From: Bromus sterilis
Taxonomy: Eukaryota > Streptophyta > Magnoliopsida > Poales > Poaceae
Assembly (NCBI GenBank): GCA_950022295.1
Contig: OX465600.1
Coordinates: 206,055,782 to 206,119,781, forward strand
DNA length: 64,000 nucleotides
Direction: 5' to 3'
Shown: piece by piece, positions 10,455-22,460 of the stretch
Layout of the letters: each line of letters opens with the position of its first letter
How positions within the stretch are numbered: the first letter of the stretch is position 1
Position numbers and translations under genes: made by a program
Notes under the pieces: model-generated
Database searches by the model: none
What the model saw: the letters and a program-made list of their open reading frames with translations, nothing else
Told to the model about the DNA's origin: nothing

Positions 10455-11342
10455 GTACAAATGAGAGTTAAATAGAAAGAGCCATTGAGGCCACCAAAAG
10501 AATACAAAAAAAGAAAAAAAAGAAAAAAAGATAAAGAGACAAAGGGACAACACTACTATCCTTTTGAAAGATCCACACTAGTACTCCCTCTTATCCTTGT
10601 ACTCCATAGAGATGATCATTTATGCATATAGCTATGTTGGGATCTTCACACTATAGAACTTGGCTTGCATATTCCAAGGATGACCCTCCTCAAACGAGCT
10701 CTAGGTCTTCATGAGCGAGCAAGTTAGATGCACCCACACTAGTTCCATTGGAGAGATTTTCTTAGCTCATATGTGGATCCGTTGCATGGCAATCCCTACC
10801 CCTCACATCATATCTATCATTTGGTCTTCTCACCTATGATTGTCCTCATTGATGTGAGCCCTTCTCACCCTTTTTGTCTTCCTCCTCCACCATATTTCTC
10901 ACTTTGCCATCCTAAGTGTCAACTCTCGTGCTTACGCTCATCCATTGCATGAGTGCTCATTATATCGAGAAGGAGTGGATCAAATTGACTTGTATCTGGC
11001 TAGTGGTCTCGGGACGAGTCAAGATAAGATTGCAAACAAGACCAAGTGTGAAACTTTAGTAGATTGAGTTCTCAACAAAAATACTTTTTTTCGCGTATTC
11101 CCTATCCCCCTTCTTGCACGCAAACACCATTTGGAGACATTCGAGTCACGGACAGCGAGAGCTCTTGCACCTAATGTTCTTTTGTTACTTTTTTCAATGC
11201 TAATATAGACTCTTGCATGTTATGAGTTGAATTGAATCACATACCTTGATTGCTTTAATTTTCAAAGTTCTTATATGGTTACTAGTATGTCACCACAGAA
11301 ATTATGCTTGTTATCATTTACCTACTCGAGGATGAGCAGGAA
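10455..11342 (+). repeat. 3' non-coding internal region of an Athila/Sabrina-like element
   Basis: AT-rich sequence without coding frames, ending in a PPT and LTR start. It contains an A-rich tract at 10503-10540. I assign it to the Athila-like group because the segment before the LTR (gaggatgagcaggaattaag) and the LTR start are typical of those elements. The left part is cut off by the A0 insertion. Confidence 0.6.
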
Positions 11343-11358
11343 TTAAGCTTGGGGATGT
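11343..11358 (+). other. Polypurine tract of Athila-like element
   Basis: TTAAGCTTGGGGATGT directly precedes the LTR start TGATACGTCC. Confidence 0.7.
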
Positions 11359-12990
11359 TGATACGTCCCAAACGTATCTATAATTTCTGCTTGCTCCATG
11401 CATGTTTTGTGTGATATTGCTATGATCTAGATACACTTTCATACGCTTTTGATCATATTTGGACTAACCTATTAACTCAGTGCACCCCAGTGCCAGTTTC
11501 TCTTTTCTGCTACTTTTCTATTTCAGTTTTCCCCCATATTAAAAGTGCTCCAAAAATCCGGGAAAAATCAGATATAAAATCAATGCAACGGAAGCTTCCA
11601 GAGTCCCGAAGGAGGGCTGGAGGGGGCCCACCTGGTGCCCAGGCGGCCAGGTGGCGCGGCCTAGGGTGGGGTCGCGCCGGGTGGCCGCCTCGACACCTGG
11701 TGGCCCCCCTGGCTGCCAGCCTTCGCCTATTTAATCTCCGTGATGCGAAACCCCCGAAGAGAGAACCCTTTTTCATGATCTCGCCTCTGTTCCGCCGCCG
11801 CCCTGCTTCCAAGATCGGGAGCGCCAGCAGACTTCTTCCCGGCACCCTGCCGGAGGGAGGATCGACCTCCGGGAGCTTCCCCTCCACCATGGACGCTTCC
11901 TGGATGTGCCGTGAGTAGTTCTCCTTGGACCATGGGTCCGTGATCAGTAGCTATGTGATCTTCTCCTCCCCTCTTTGTTCTTCATGGATTGTTCTGAGTG
12001 AGCCGCCCTACATGATCGAGGCACATATGTAATCTTTCTGTTGTTGCTATGCCGAGTTTGTTGGGATATGATGGATTATGATATTATGTTCAGATTGTGG
12101 TAGAGTAATATATTTCGTTCTTATCTTTTATATTTTTGTTCCTAAGTAATTCTTGCATATTCTCCGTTGCTGTTTATTGCTTTGGCCAAGTAGTAGGTAG
12201 TAACTCCAAGAGGGAACGTTATGCTCGATTGTGGGTTCATGCCCCCGATGACACGCTTGAGTGACAGAAACATGAGTCTACGGGATGTGTTGTTGCCACA
12301 AGGGGGAAAACAACGGTGCTTGTAACTGCGGTTGCAAGGATTGTTTACTTTACGCAAAGTGCTTTTTAATGCAGTTGTCTGTTGCTTTGGATTTACACTT
12401 TGGGTGGGTCGCAACTTAATACCAGCGAGATGTTCTGGATAGATATCTCAAGGTGGATGATTAGTAGTAGATGCAGTTGGATTTTGGACTACTTATTTTG
12501 GCATACGGCCCATGCTTTTTAGCCTCTTCCTTTATTTGTAGCATAGTTAGCATTGAGGTGCGTATATACTCATGTCAATTGCCCAGCTGTATTTTTTTAC
12601 CTCGCATAGCAGTTTTATTGTCTTTTGGGAGAGAGAGATCACTTGGGAACATCACGGGACCCCGGTCCATATTCTCAGCACTGTTTACACGTTCAATTTC
12701 TTTCCTACCTTTTACTTTCTAGCTACTATAATCATTATCATTATCGCTTGCATTTGATCCTTTGTAAACAACAAGGCCGGAGAGATTGACACCTCTCTGA
12801 ATTTCTTTGGGAGAAAATTTATTTGTGTCGTGTGCAGGTCCAGGTCAAGGAAGCAACTTTTGTCTAAAACGGTGCCATTGTTTCCTTGCCACCTACTTAT
12901 CACTATCGGAGTCCTACTGGTTCGATACTCAACCTTGTCATCTTCACCAAGGGAAATTTTCTACTCTCCTACATCTCACCTTCCACTTGG
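11359..12990 (+). repeat. Athila/Sabrina-like LTR, 3' end not resolved
   Basis: Begins TGATACGTCC after the PPT. A GC-rich promoter-proximal part (11600-11900) contains TATTTAAT at 11728-11735, a plausible TATA box, followed by a leader-like stretch with a donor-like GTGAGTAG near 11910. The last 250 bases resemble the end region of such LTRs, but I find no clear CA terminus followed by a PBS, so 12990 is approximate. ORFs of 126-142 codons in the GC-rich part are on both strands and overlap, and look like chance frames. Confidence 0.55.
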
Positions 12991-13150
12991 GGTAACCAAC
13001 GAAGGGCGATAAACCATTATCATCATCTCGCACATCAAGTGGCCCTAGGCCCCCCTCTGGCTCTCGTTTTGCATGTCCTTGTCATTCTTTTGGAAAACGG
13101 CCTCCGTTAGTTTTTAGGTAATTTGGAGGTCTTCTGATTCAGCAACTCAG
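12991..13150. other. Unassigned retroelement-derived sequence left of element C
   Basis: 160 bases without a recognisable feature other than the CTCAG target duplication at the right end. It would join 41347 onward if element C were removed. Confidence 0.4.
13146..13150. repeat. Target site duplication CTCAG, left side of element C
   Basis: Identical to 41342-41346. It proves that 13151-41341 entered as one element and that everything inside is nested in it. Confidence 0.92.
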
Positions 13151-13598
13151 TGACAAGGATCAGCCTCGGCAAATCCCATGGTCAGGGACCCTGGGTTAGT
13201 CATAGAGAAGGAACAGGTTGGACGATACTCGTCGGCTAACAGGCGAAGCACTTCCTGCTCGATATTATTGCGTGAGGGGCGATTACAGGGGAGGCCAAGG
13301 CGAGTTCTCACAAGACCAGGAGAGTAGATTGTGTATTGGATTCCTCTAGACGTCTTCCCTCCCAGCCTTTATATACCAGGCTAGGTCTCGGGGAGTCCGT
13401 ACTAGATTACAAAGATAGTTTCCTAGTTCTAGTCTTACCTTGTACGCCAAGTCGTGCCTTCCATATCAGTCGCGAACTCCTACGTCGGTGCTTGATTGGG
13501 TCAGTCATGGGCCTATCGAGGCTTCCCAGCGGGCCTTCTGTCTTCATACGCACCAGGTATCCTCATACGCAGGAGTCGTGGGGTCACCTCTTCGCCAG
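13151..13598 (-). repeat. 3' LTR of element C (448 bp)
   Basis: On the minus strand it starts TGGCGAAGAGGTGACCCC and ends CTGATCCTTGTCA. It contains a TATATAAAGG promoter motif (plus-strand ctttatatacc near 13368). The partner LTR is split at 31310-31412 and 40997-41341. Confidence 0.92.
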
Positions 13599-13616
13599 TA
13601 GCCCCCGAGTGCCTGG
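13599..13616 (-). other. Polypurine tract of element C
   Basis: Minus strand CAGGCACTCGGGGGCTAC directly before the LTR. The core GCACTCGGGGGCT recurs in every unit of the tandem arrays of these elements. Confidence 0.85.
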
Positions 13617-14245
13617 GGGACTCGAAGAATCGCGCAGGGACTCGAATTCGTCAGCGCTTTATTGTTTGTAGGCGCGGCACCGCTGCGGGTCGCTAGCATT
13701 TTTGAGCCATGACAATACCTGTTTCGAGGGATTGCTAAGATGAAAAGGTCCCAAGGAGTCGACTGGTCGAGCCTTGGTGAATTGCGCTAGTGGAAAATAC
13801 CGCAGTAGCCCAATCAATCTCACGTCCCTCGACATGAACTTGGAATGGTCGGTGTCTAGAAAATCCATGCCGCTGCAGTCTAAGAAAATATCCTAAGCGC
13901 GTCCGCTCGGCTCTTTCTATCATGCGAGTGCATGGAAAATGTCGGGAGTGAAATCGCTCTGTGGCAAGTCCTGGCCCGGCCGTTCTGCGCAGCGGGGTCT
14001 TACCTACACACTAAGATTGCGTGGCATCTGGGTACAGTGTGCCGTAGCCCAGGCATAATTGTTTTTTGTAGAGGCACGAAGCCTGGTTAGCGATGAACCC
14101 ACTTGGAATAACCAATCAAGTGAGCTCTTAGCAGTCACTTGCGGAGCTTGTAGCGAACTCAGATGAGGAAAATAAGAAAGCACCCACTCGGAAAGTCGTC
14201 GAGTGCGCGAGTAGATCATATTGTCGAATACTTGTTGAGTGTTTG
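13617..14245. other. Non-coding 3' region of element C
   Basis: Conserved block also present in B1 (about 39900-40530) and D (about 45400-46020). It has no coding frame that I can support. Confidence 0.65.
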
Positions 14246-14480
14246 CGAGTAGTCACTCGAATGATTTGCTGTTTTCGGGGTGAGGGAGCACCGGAACTCT
14301 GAAAGTACGTTGTTTCTGCTGGTGCGAGTGATCACTCGAGCACGTGTATGCTTTTTGGGTGAGGGAGCGCCCGAAACTCTGTAGATGTTGTGATTGCTTG
14401 TTGGTTCGAGTGGCCACTCGAGCACGTCTTTGCCTTCTGCGTGAGGGAGCACCCGAACTCGGATAAAGGTACTCCCGATG
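14246..14480. repeat. Inverted-repeat array upstream of the antisense gene in C
   Basis: Three diverged repeats of about 80 bases, each with GTGAGGGAGC and a spaced palindrome CGAGT-N4-ACTCG, at 14246-14259 (N4 AGTC), 14325-14338 (GATC) and 14407-14420 (GGCC). A CTCCCGATGGGAG hairpin follows at about 14473-14485. The array lies about 460 bases upstream of the TATA box of the antisense ORF. Confidence 0.8.
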
Positions 14481-14880
14481 GGAGTAAGAGATTTTAAGAT
14501 CGTAAAATTTTGACATCAAGAAATAGGTAGCTTTTGGAGTCTTTTTTTCGATTGCTTTTATCTTGATCCGTCCTTCTTGAGATGTCACGCTGATATGCGT
14601 TTTCATGTTGTTTGGTGACCTATGATGATGCTTTCTCTTTGATTCGTCGCGTCTTCTGGCCAGTCATAATGATGATTTGGACGTCGTGCTGACTGGTGCA
14701 TGTTGGATTTCCAAGGCGCGTATGGGAAACAGACGAGATTTGATGTGTCCTTTAAATAGTGCTGATTGTGTGAAGGCATCTTGTCTTGGAATTTGTAACG
14801 CCCGGCCCGTTTGGTCTTTGATGTAATGATGGCGTCGCCTGGGCTTCTGCATGTTTCCCTGGTTTTCCCTTGGATTGTGT

Positions 14881-14888
14881 TATAAATA
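14881..14888 (+). promoter_or_regulatory. TATA box of the antisense transcription unit in C
   Basis: TATAAATA 72 bases upstream of the ATG at 14953, followed by a pyrimidine-rich leader. The same box sits at nearly the same distance in B1 and D. Confidence 0.7.
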
Positions 14889-14952
14889 CCTCCTGTGGTT
14901 TCCTGTCCTTGGCATCCATTCTTCGCGCCTTTCTCTTCTGCTTCTTCTTCAT

Positions 14953-15321
14953 ATGGCACCCAAGCGTGGTGGTGGTGTGACTAGGCGAGGTTGTGGCCGC
15001 TGTGGCCGTGGTGGCCGCACGCCTCGTTCTTCGCGCGGTGGATGTCGTGGTGTTGCATCGGCACATTCTTCTTCTTCCATGGAAGAGGGTTTTTGGCGCT
15101 ATGATTTTCTTTTGTGTGTTCTTAGCCGGACCGCTGCCCGGATTCCTTTTCCGTTCTCGTTTGCCTCCATTGTTTCTGAGCTTAATTTGAAGGGTATCTG
15201 GCTCCGTCTTCACGGATGCGCTCGGTCTTCTTCTTGGGTGGAGTTGGAAGTTGACAATTCATCCTTGATTTTCCTTGGATCTGGCTGGAGGGCGTTTTCT
15301 CATCGGTTGAATCTGCATGAC
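14953..15321 (+). pseudogene. Antisense B3-like DNA-binding ORF, 5' part (element C)
   Basis: First 123 codons of an ORF that runs opposite to gag-pol. Residues 1-31 are basic and rich in Arg and Gly (MAPKRGGGV, GRGGRTPRSSRGG), residues 39-45 form a Ser-rich linker, and from about residue 48 the sequence fits a plant B3 domain: hydrophobic strand (YDFLL), the PFSFASIV helix-like segment, WLRL, WVELEV, FLGSGW and FSHRLNLHD. The GW at 111-112 and the following L..GD turn are the most B3-like signature. Chromovirus A2 is inserted right after Asp123, before the Gly of the GD turn; the rest resumes at 26933. A B3 identity is inferred from the pattern, not from a search. The protein would be nuclear and DNA-binding if the call is right. 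Confidence 0.7.
15317..15321. repeat. Degenerate target site duplication of A2 (left)
   Basis: ATGAC here against GTGAT at 26933-26937, three of five identical. Alignment with the intact ORF in D supports the boundary. The LTR terminus next to it has also mutated (TTTTGGGACC instead of TGTCGGGACC). Confidence 0.6.
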
Positions 15322-18300
15322 TTTTGGGACCCGGGGTTAGCGTATGCAAGACTCGCTACAACACAATGGTATGGAGAGCCGAGAACCGTACCCACTTCTC
15401 TAAGCAGACAAGGCCAAGCACAGAACGTTCTCGGAAAGCATCGAATGTGAGGGGCATCTCATCCAGGCCGGATGATCAAATGAAATGGGTCCTCGTCGTC
15501 CACACACAAGTCTAAATGATATGGGTGGTGAACTCCCGTACTCATAGACAAGTCGCCTCAACCATACTATCGATTGTATTATAACCCTTACATAGACTTA
15601 CTCCAGCCCGATCACTTAGTCGGGGTCTAGGGCGGGCTCGATCATACATCAAAGTGTGCACGTGACGAAGTCACGAGCAATCGCATTGCGATGCCCCACG
15701 CTGCGCACATCTAAGGGCCACTTGGTGTATAAAAGACCGCCAGCCAGATCACAACTAAGGTCTCGAAAACCCATACCAAGACATGCATGTTATAATCATA
15801 CACGCAGCACACATGTCTAGTATGAACAGCAGGTATCATTACAATTCTCTACAAAGTATACAACTTTATTGATAAATCTTACAGAGTGCACACAGAGATC
15901 ACGAGACTGTGATCCAACATTACATCAAACATGCGGAAGCAAAGTAGGTCTGAGTACAGACAAGTTTAACAAATGGCTTAGAGAAGCCTTATCTATAAAC
16001 AAGCCCTTCTACGAGGGACCAGTCGTCTGACTGGGACTACACTAGCTTGATCAGTCGTCGAGCTCCAGGAAGAATCCACCTTCGGGGTAGTGGTTTCATC
16101 TAAAACATAGAATAAGAAAACGTGAGTACAAAGTCGTACTCAGCAAGACTTACGTAGGAACTATACTACTCATGCACATGTATCAAGGTAAAGGGAGGTG
16201 GGCTTTCAATGCAAAGTGCCATCTTTGACTTGGCTAGTCCTGAACTACGAGTACCAGACTTGAGGTAAGAAGCGTACACGAGTCCACTACATGTCTCCAA
16301 CCAATTACACCACTATGGTGCCTTCCTCGACTTCCCACGAGAAAGCACGCCATAGCACTCACGCTTATCTTGGCAAGTTTTATAAGTATCCAATTAAAGT
16401 TGTCTAATAATCAAGCTAAGCTTTCCAAGTAGTCCCTTACCGTGGACGCGGCTATTCGAATAGTTTTGTTAACCCTGCAGGGGTGTACCGCTACACACAC
16501 ATGATCATCACTTACCGCCTTTGTACTCGACACCGTTCAAGAGGTGCCGGCGAGGATGCTCACCACAACTGTTACCTCATAGCCGATCTAGTCCAAGAAA
16601 GCCGCCTACCTGGGTTGGCTACCACTATCGTGAACCCGGCCGGTTTACCGAAGTGGACCGAGATGATGTGTGCGTGGTGCATAAGCCGGTCTCGGTTGAG
16701 CCGTTCTCTCACTTAGCAGCCAGGCCACAAACCTACCAGAACTTCGAACTACTGCGACATCTGGACATCGAAAGGGATTAGTTAGTAGGTTGAGAGGGGT
16801 AAGTGAGCCTAATGTGTGGTTGTACTCTTCATCCTTGATCACCACACAAGAACTCGGACTTAGGGCGGTGTTCAACGAGACAACCCACCGTGTACTCCTA
16901 CACAGCCTCTCATCGTTCACCTTGTATTAGGGTAGAATCACCAACACATTTCTACCGTCATCAACATGATTGCTACCATCCCGACTCACATAACAGTATC
17001 AACATTGTATCACTCTACGAATGCAATAAGCAGTAACAGTTGCAGGGGCCACATGATATCAATCAACACCTACATTTGCTAGGATTGTGGTTTGCTTACT
17101 ACTATGACAAAAGATAGGTCATGCAACGGAATGGGTTCATCTATGCGGTAGAAACATAGCATGGTAACCATCCTAAACAATGCATAGGCGAGACTGAGAG
17201 GGAAGTGGGATTTTATCGACATGATCAATGGGGGTTTGCTTGCCCTGCTGACGAGGTTCAATATCGGGGTCTTCAACGAAGGGGGTGATCTCGGGTTCCG
17301 GCTCCACCTCTATTCGACAAACAACACAAACATCGAAAAAATAATAAGGCAATGCTCAAACACATGAGTTGAAGGTTGACACTTGATGTATGTGTCACTG
17401 ATGTGTGAGTTATTCCATTTAAAGGAGTATATTGCAATTGAAATGCAAATTCAAACTCCATTTGATTTATCGATGAATTTCAAATGCATTTGAATCCTTG
17501 AATGTTCATTTGAAATGGTTGAGCATGAAGTGATGTTGTAAAGGTGAGGTAAAGTCTCTGATGTGTGGATGAAACCATTTAAAAGAAGTGTGTTGCAAAG
17601 TCATTTGCAAAATCACTCCAAATTTGAATTATAAATGCATATGGATGTTTGCCACTGTTCACCCAATATAAATTGGTCAAACATGAAAACAAAGTCCATA
17701 TTCAGAATCCTTGTATTTTTCTGATAATATTTTATCTTTAATTTGGATTTAAAATTAATTAGTTATGAATTTCCAAAGTTTAAAGCATTTTCTGCCATGT
17801 TTTGAATTGATTTAAATAGAAAAGCTTTTATTGCGCCAGCACTGCATCAGCATGACGTCAGGGGATTTTTTACCCCGGTCAAACTGACATGGAGACCCAC
17901 TTGTCATAGGCTCTGTTTAAAACCCGATTTAAATTAGCTTAACAGAGGGGATTAGGGGGCCTGGGGCCCACCTGGCAGTGGCTGAGGGGGTTGGATTAGG
18001 GGCTAAATGCCCTGGCCACGTGGACCTCGCCGCCGGCGAGACTCCGGCGACCATCCAGCACGGCGGAGTCCGTCGGGACGGCGATTACAGGGGTCGTTTG
18101 ACGCGCTGCGAGTACCAAAATGGAGCCCTTGACCTCAAGCTTCGAAAGGACCAAGCTACGGGTGCTGGGGTGCACCGTAGCGACGCCGGCAATGTGCCCT
18201 AGCGGCGGCCGTGGCTCGGGCTCGTTGGAAATGTTGCTGTGGAGGGAGAGCTTGGGCTAGCGCTAGTGTTTTTGGACGCTGGGAGCACCAGGAAGACGAT

Positions 18301-19320
18301 GGACATCACGGGAGAGACAGAGGTGCGCTGGAGCTTTGGCAACGGCGTTCATGGCGGCGGTGCTCCTCTCATGGCAATCGGCGATAGAGTGCGGGAGGGA
18401 GACAACGGAATAGCTCGGGCAAACTAGGAGCTCACCGTGAACTCAATGGAGACGGTGGCGCGTTCGGAGGAGCTTCACTATGGTCGAAATTGAAGAAGGC
18501 ACGCGGCGGCCGTAGACGAAGACGACGACGCGATTCCTCGACCTCAGTGGCTCCGGCTTCAATTCCTCTCGTTGGGTGGCGTAGTCGACGTCGCGGAAGA
18601 GGATGGACAAGCTGGCTCGGCTTCTCGTCGGCGGTGGCCGCGTGCGCGCGGCGTCGTGCTCCGGTGACCTTCACTGTCTTCGTCAAAACCAGCGCGGGAG
18701 GAGGGGGAAATGGCACAGGAGGGAGGGGAAAGGAGCTAGGCACCTCCCAGACGTCTCCAGGTCATTGCCTGCCTGGAGGGTGGAAGAAGACGCATGTGCC
18801 CCCCCCCCTGGGCTGGGCTGGGCTGTTGCTGGGCCAGGTACGGTTAGTTGGGCCCGAGGCCAGGTAAGCTTTTCTGTTTTTATTTCTTTTCTTTTTTTCT
18901 TCTGCTATTTGTTTTGGTACTTCTAAATAAATAGCAAACCATTTTATAAAATGCTAAAACTTTTTACATGGCCTCATAATATATTAGGCTAGCCATTTAT
19001 AAAGTTTGGCACTTTTTAAATTTCAGATCATTTGAATTTTAAATCAAATAGGGGGTTTTGATTAATTCCAAGGTCTTGTTTGAATATTTGAAAATTCCAT
19101 GAGCATGGGGTTGGTCCCACATCACTTGATATGTGATCACACTCATTTATAGGACTTTTCAAAAATGCAAAAGGAATTTTTGGAGCAACTTTTATTCTGG
19201 CCATTTGAATAAAATGCATCTGGGGGGTGTTCTCTCTCCCATTTCAATTTCTTTTGAAATTTTTAACATGATGCAAAGTAGCTCTTGATCCTAGCACATA
19301 CCTAACTTGGGGTTGTGACA
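15322..19320 (-). repeat. 3' LTR of chromovirus A2 (3999 bp)
   Basis: Starts TGTCACAACCCC after a PPT at 19321-19337 (minus strand TTTGAGTGGGGGCGAGT) and ends with a mutated terminus next to 15321. Open frames inside the GC-rich 18000-18900 part occur on both strands and are not conserved as proteins. Confidence 0.9.
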
Positions 19321-19930
19321 ACTCGCCCCCACTCAAAAGAATCTCGTCCCGAGATTCAGAAGTATGTGGGAGAAAGGAGGGGTACTCGGCACTGAGACGG
19401 TCTTCTCTTTCCCACGTAGCTTCTCTCTCAAAGTGGTGTGACCATTGCACTTTCAGAAACTTAATCTTCTGACGACGAGTGACACGCTCTGCTGAATCAA
19501 GAATACGAACGGGGTATTCTCGATAAGAAAGGTCATCTTGGAGATCAAGCGTTTCATGGTCGACTTCGCGGATGGGATCCTTGAAGCAACGCCTGAGTTG
19601 TGACACATGGAATACATCATGTACTCAGGAAAGGTGCGGGGGTAGTTCAAGTTGGTAGGCAACTTCTCCACGTTTAGCAAGAATGCGGAAAGGTCTGATG
19701 TAACGTGGGGCCAACTTTCCTTTGATACCGAATCGTTGGGTTCCCTTCAGAGGAGTAACCCAAAGGTAAGCCTTCTCATCCAGATTGTGGCTCTCTTGAC
19801 TGTGATGACGATCATAGTAGCTTTTCTGACGAGACTGGGCTGCTTTCAATTGATCACGAACAATGCGAACTTGCTCTTCTGCTTCCATGATCATATCCGT
19901 TCCAAAGAATTGTCTTTCAACGGTTTCTGA
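19244..19930 (-). pseudogene. pol: Integrase C-terminus and chromodomain of A2 pol
   Basis: Homologous to 6539-7210. It begins after an in-frame TAG at 19931-19933 (Trp in A0) and is interrupted by a TGA at about 19622-19624, between PPHLS and VHDVFH, where A0 has Arg. The chromodomain (RRQKIKFLKVQWSHH...TWE) is intact after that point. The frame passes through the PPT and ends 77 bases inside the 3' LTR, further than in A0 because the LTR sequence has diverged. Confidence 0.85.
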
Positions 19931-21034
19931 CTAGTTTAAAGGTGTTCGACATCGTCGTCCATATAGGAGTTCAAAAGGAGCCATGTTCAGACTAGATTGG
20001 AAACTATTGTTATAAGCAAATTCGGCAAATGGAAGAGACTTCTCCCAATTCTTTCCGAATGAGATAACACAAGCTCTGAGCATGTCTTCAAGAATTTGGT
20101 TAACCCTTTCGACTTGACCGCTAGACTGAGGATGGAAAGCTGTACTAATGGAGAGATGAGTTCCCATAGCATTCTGGAAGCTTCCCCAAAATCTAGAGGT
20201 GAAAAGGCTACCACGATCAGAATTGATTTCCAAAGGAACACCATGAAGAGACACAATTCTAGAGACATATAAGTTCGCTAACTGACTAGCAGTTATAGAC
20301 TCGCGAACGGGTAGGAAGTGTTCGACTTTAGACAGTCGATCCACCACAACGAAGATGGCATCATTTCCTTTCTGGGTTTTTGGAAAGCCAGTGATGAAAT
20401 CCATACTGACTTTGTCCCATTTCCACTCTGGAATAGGCAAAGGTTGAAGTGTACCAGCAGGTCTTTGGTGTTCTGCCTTAATGAGACGACAAACATCACA
20501 TTCGGCAAATCGAGCAATGTCTCTCTTCATCCTAGTCCACCAAAATCTCTGGCGTAGATCTCGGTACATTTTCGTGCTATCGGGATGAATCGAGAGGGGT
20601 GTGTGATGGGCTTCTTTGAGGATGAGTTGCCTTAGTTCCCTATTCTTAGGTACTACCAAACGATTTCCAAAGAATATTGTTCCTTTGCTATCTGTGGAGA
20701 AACATTTAGCAACTCCGCTAGCAATGTTCTCCTTGATCCGGCGAACACCTCGTGCACGCCTTTGGGAAACTATGATTTGATCCTCAAGAGTTGGTTTCGC
20801 CACCAAGATAGAAAGATAGCCATGAGGAACAATTTCAAGATTGAGCTTGCGAAATTCCTCATGAAGAAGTGGTTGACACTGTTGTAACATGAGGTTGTTA
20901 CAATACGACTTACGACTTAGTGAATCAGCCATGACATTGGCTTTGCCTGGGGTGTAAGAAATTCCTACGTCGTAATCTTTTATCAACTCAATCCAGCATC
21001 TTTTCCTGAGATTAAGATCTGGCTGGGTGAAAAT
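19931..21034 (-). pseudogene. pol: Integrase of A2 pol
   Basis: Runs from the TAG at 21035-21037 (after SDHQSLK-equivalent) to the TAG at 19931. The zinc region keeps its ligands (H127/H128, H133, C163, C166, counting from the start at 20986), and the catalytic residues D196, D257 and E293 are present with 35-residue spacing. One residue before AECDVC is missing compared with A0 (a 3-base deletion). Integrase inserts element cDNA in the nucleus. The domain is better preserved than in A0, but it lies between two nonsense codons. Confidence 0.86.
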
Positions 21035-22194
21035 CTATTTGAGGCTTTGGTGGACGGAATATATCTCACAACGATTACCAAGGAGGTAATGTCGCCAAGT
21101 TGTCAGGGCATGAACTACGGCAGCGAGTTCAAGATCATGGGTAGGATAGTTCTCTTCATGTGGATGCAACTGGCGTGAAGAATAAGATACCACATGTCTA
21201 TCTTGCATAAGTATGCATCCTAACCCTTGCCATGAGGTGTCACAAAAGATCTCGAAATTCTTTTTGGTGTCTGGAGGCGCAAGTATGGGTGCAGAAGTCA
21301 ATCTTCTTTTTAGCTCTTGAAAGCTTTCCTCGCACTTGGGAGTCCATTGGAATTTCTTATATTTCTTGAGGAGTTTAGTTAGAGGCTTTGCAACTTTAGA
21401 AAAGTTCTCGACGAAGCGATGACAATAGTTGGCTAGGCCAAGAAAACTCCTAACTTGCTTAACCGATTCAGGTGGAGTCCAGTCAAGGACGGCCTGAACT
21501 CTCTCGGGTTTCACAGCAATTCCTTTTGCAGAAATCACGTGGCCAAAGTAGGTCACTTCTGGTAGCCAAAATTCACATTTGGAGAATTTAGCATACATGG
21601 GATGCTCTCGTAGTTTCATCAATACCAGCCTGAGATGTTCGGCATGTTCTTCTTCGTTCTTCGAGTAGATGAGAATTTCATCAAGATAAACTACAACAAA
21701 TTTATCCAAGTACTCCATGAAGATCGAATTCATCATGCGCGAGAAAGTGGCGGGGGCATTGGTTAAACCAAAGTACATGACGGTGTACTCGTAAAGACCA
21801 TAACGAGTAGTGAAAGCCGTTTTGGAATGTCCTCGTTTCGGATTTTGATTTGATGATAACCTAATCTCAAATCCATCTTGGAGAAGACAGAGGATCCAGC
21901 AAGTTCATCATAGAGATCATTGATCCTGGGCAGTGGGTACTTGTTTTTTATCGTTGCTAGATTTAGTGGGCGATAGTCTACGCACATCCTTTCTGTTCCA
22001 TCTTTCTTCGTTACGAACAGAACGGGGCAACCCCATGGCGATGAGCTAGGGCGAATGAAGCCTTTTGCCAACAAAGCTTCAAGTTGGATTTTAAGCTCAG
22101 CAAACTCACGTGGGGCCATTTTGCATGGGCGTCTAGAAATTGGTGTGGTTCCTGGCATAAGATCTACAAAGAATTCAACACATCTGTCGGGTGT
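21035..22194 (-). pseudogene. pol: Reverse transcriptase and RNase H of A2 pol, truncated at the 5' side
   Basis: Starts abruptly at about 22194 in the segment before RT, so protease and gag are absent. A frameshift of one base at about 21823 separates the fingers (FVTKKDGTERMCVDYR, motif A MDLR) from the palm. The active site reads YLDE instead of YLDD (GAA codon), which removes a catalytic aspartate and would inactivate RT regardless of the frameshift. RNase H follows and ends in a TAG at 21035-21037. Strong similarity to 8441-9958 identifies the domain order. Confidence 0.87.
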
Positions 22195-22460
22195 CTAGTT
22201 TTAAGGGGTTGGGTTACTGGATGGTTTCCTGAGGATGACCAAGTTTTACTAGGGGCTACAATAGATATGTCAGAGTAGCAAAGTACCCCAACACGATGGT
22301 TTGTGTGGTTCCCCTTGCTAGAAGACATCTAAAGTGGGAGGAAGAGCTGCAAATGATTCAGTATAGGTTTCTAGAATAAAACCTACATCAAGCACTATGG
22401 AGCTGTCGGGAATACCACCTAACAAATCTTCTGGAAGGACAACCGAAAAGAGGGAAGAAT
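22195..22460. other. 266-bp unidentified filler inside A2
   Basis: Sequence unrelated to the rest of the element, between the truncated pol and the leader. On the minus strand it has an open stretch with VVLPEDLLGGIPDSS, loosely like the pre-RT linker of other gypsy elements. It may come from template switching or filler during repair. I cannot name its source. Confidence 0.5.

Noticed and set aside
11490..11918. 142-codon frame in the Athila-like LTR
   Set aside because: Lies over the promoter-proximal GC-rich part, overlaps a similar frame on the opposite strand, no domain.
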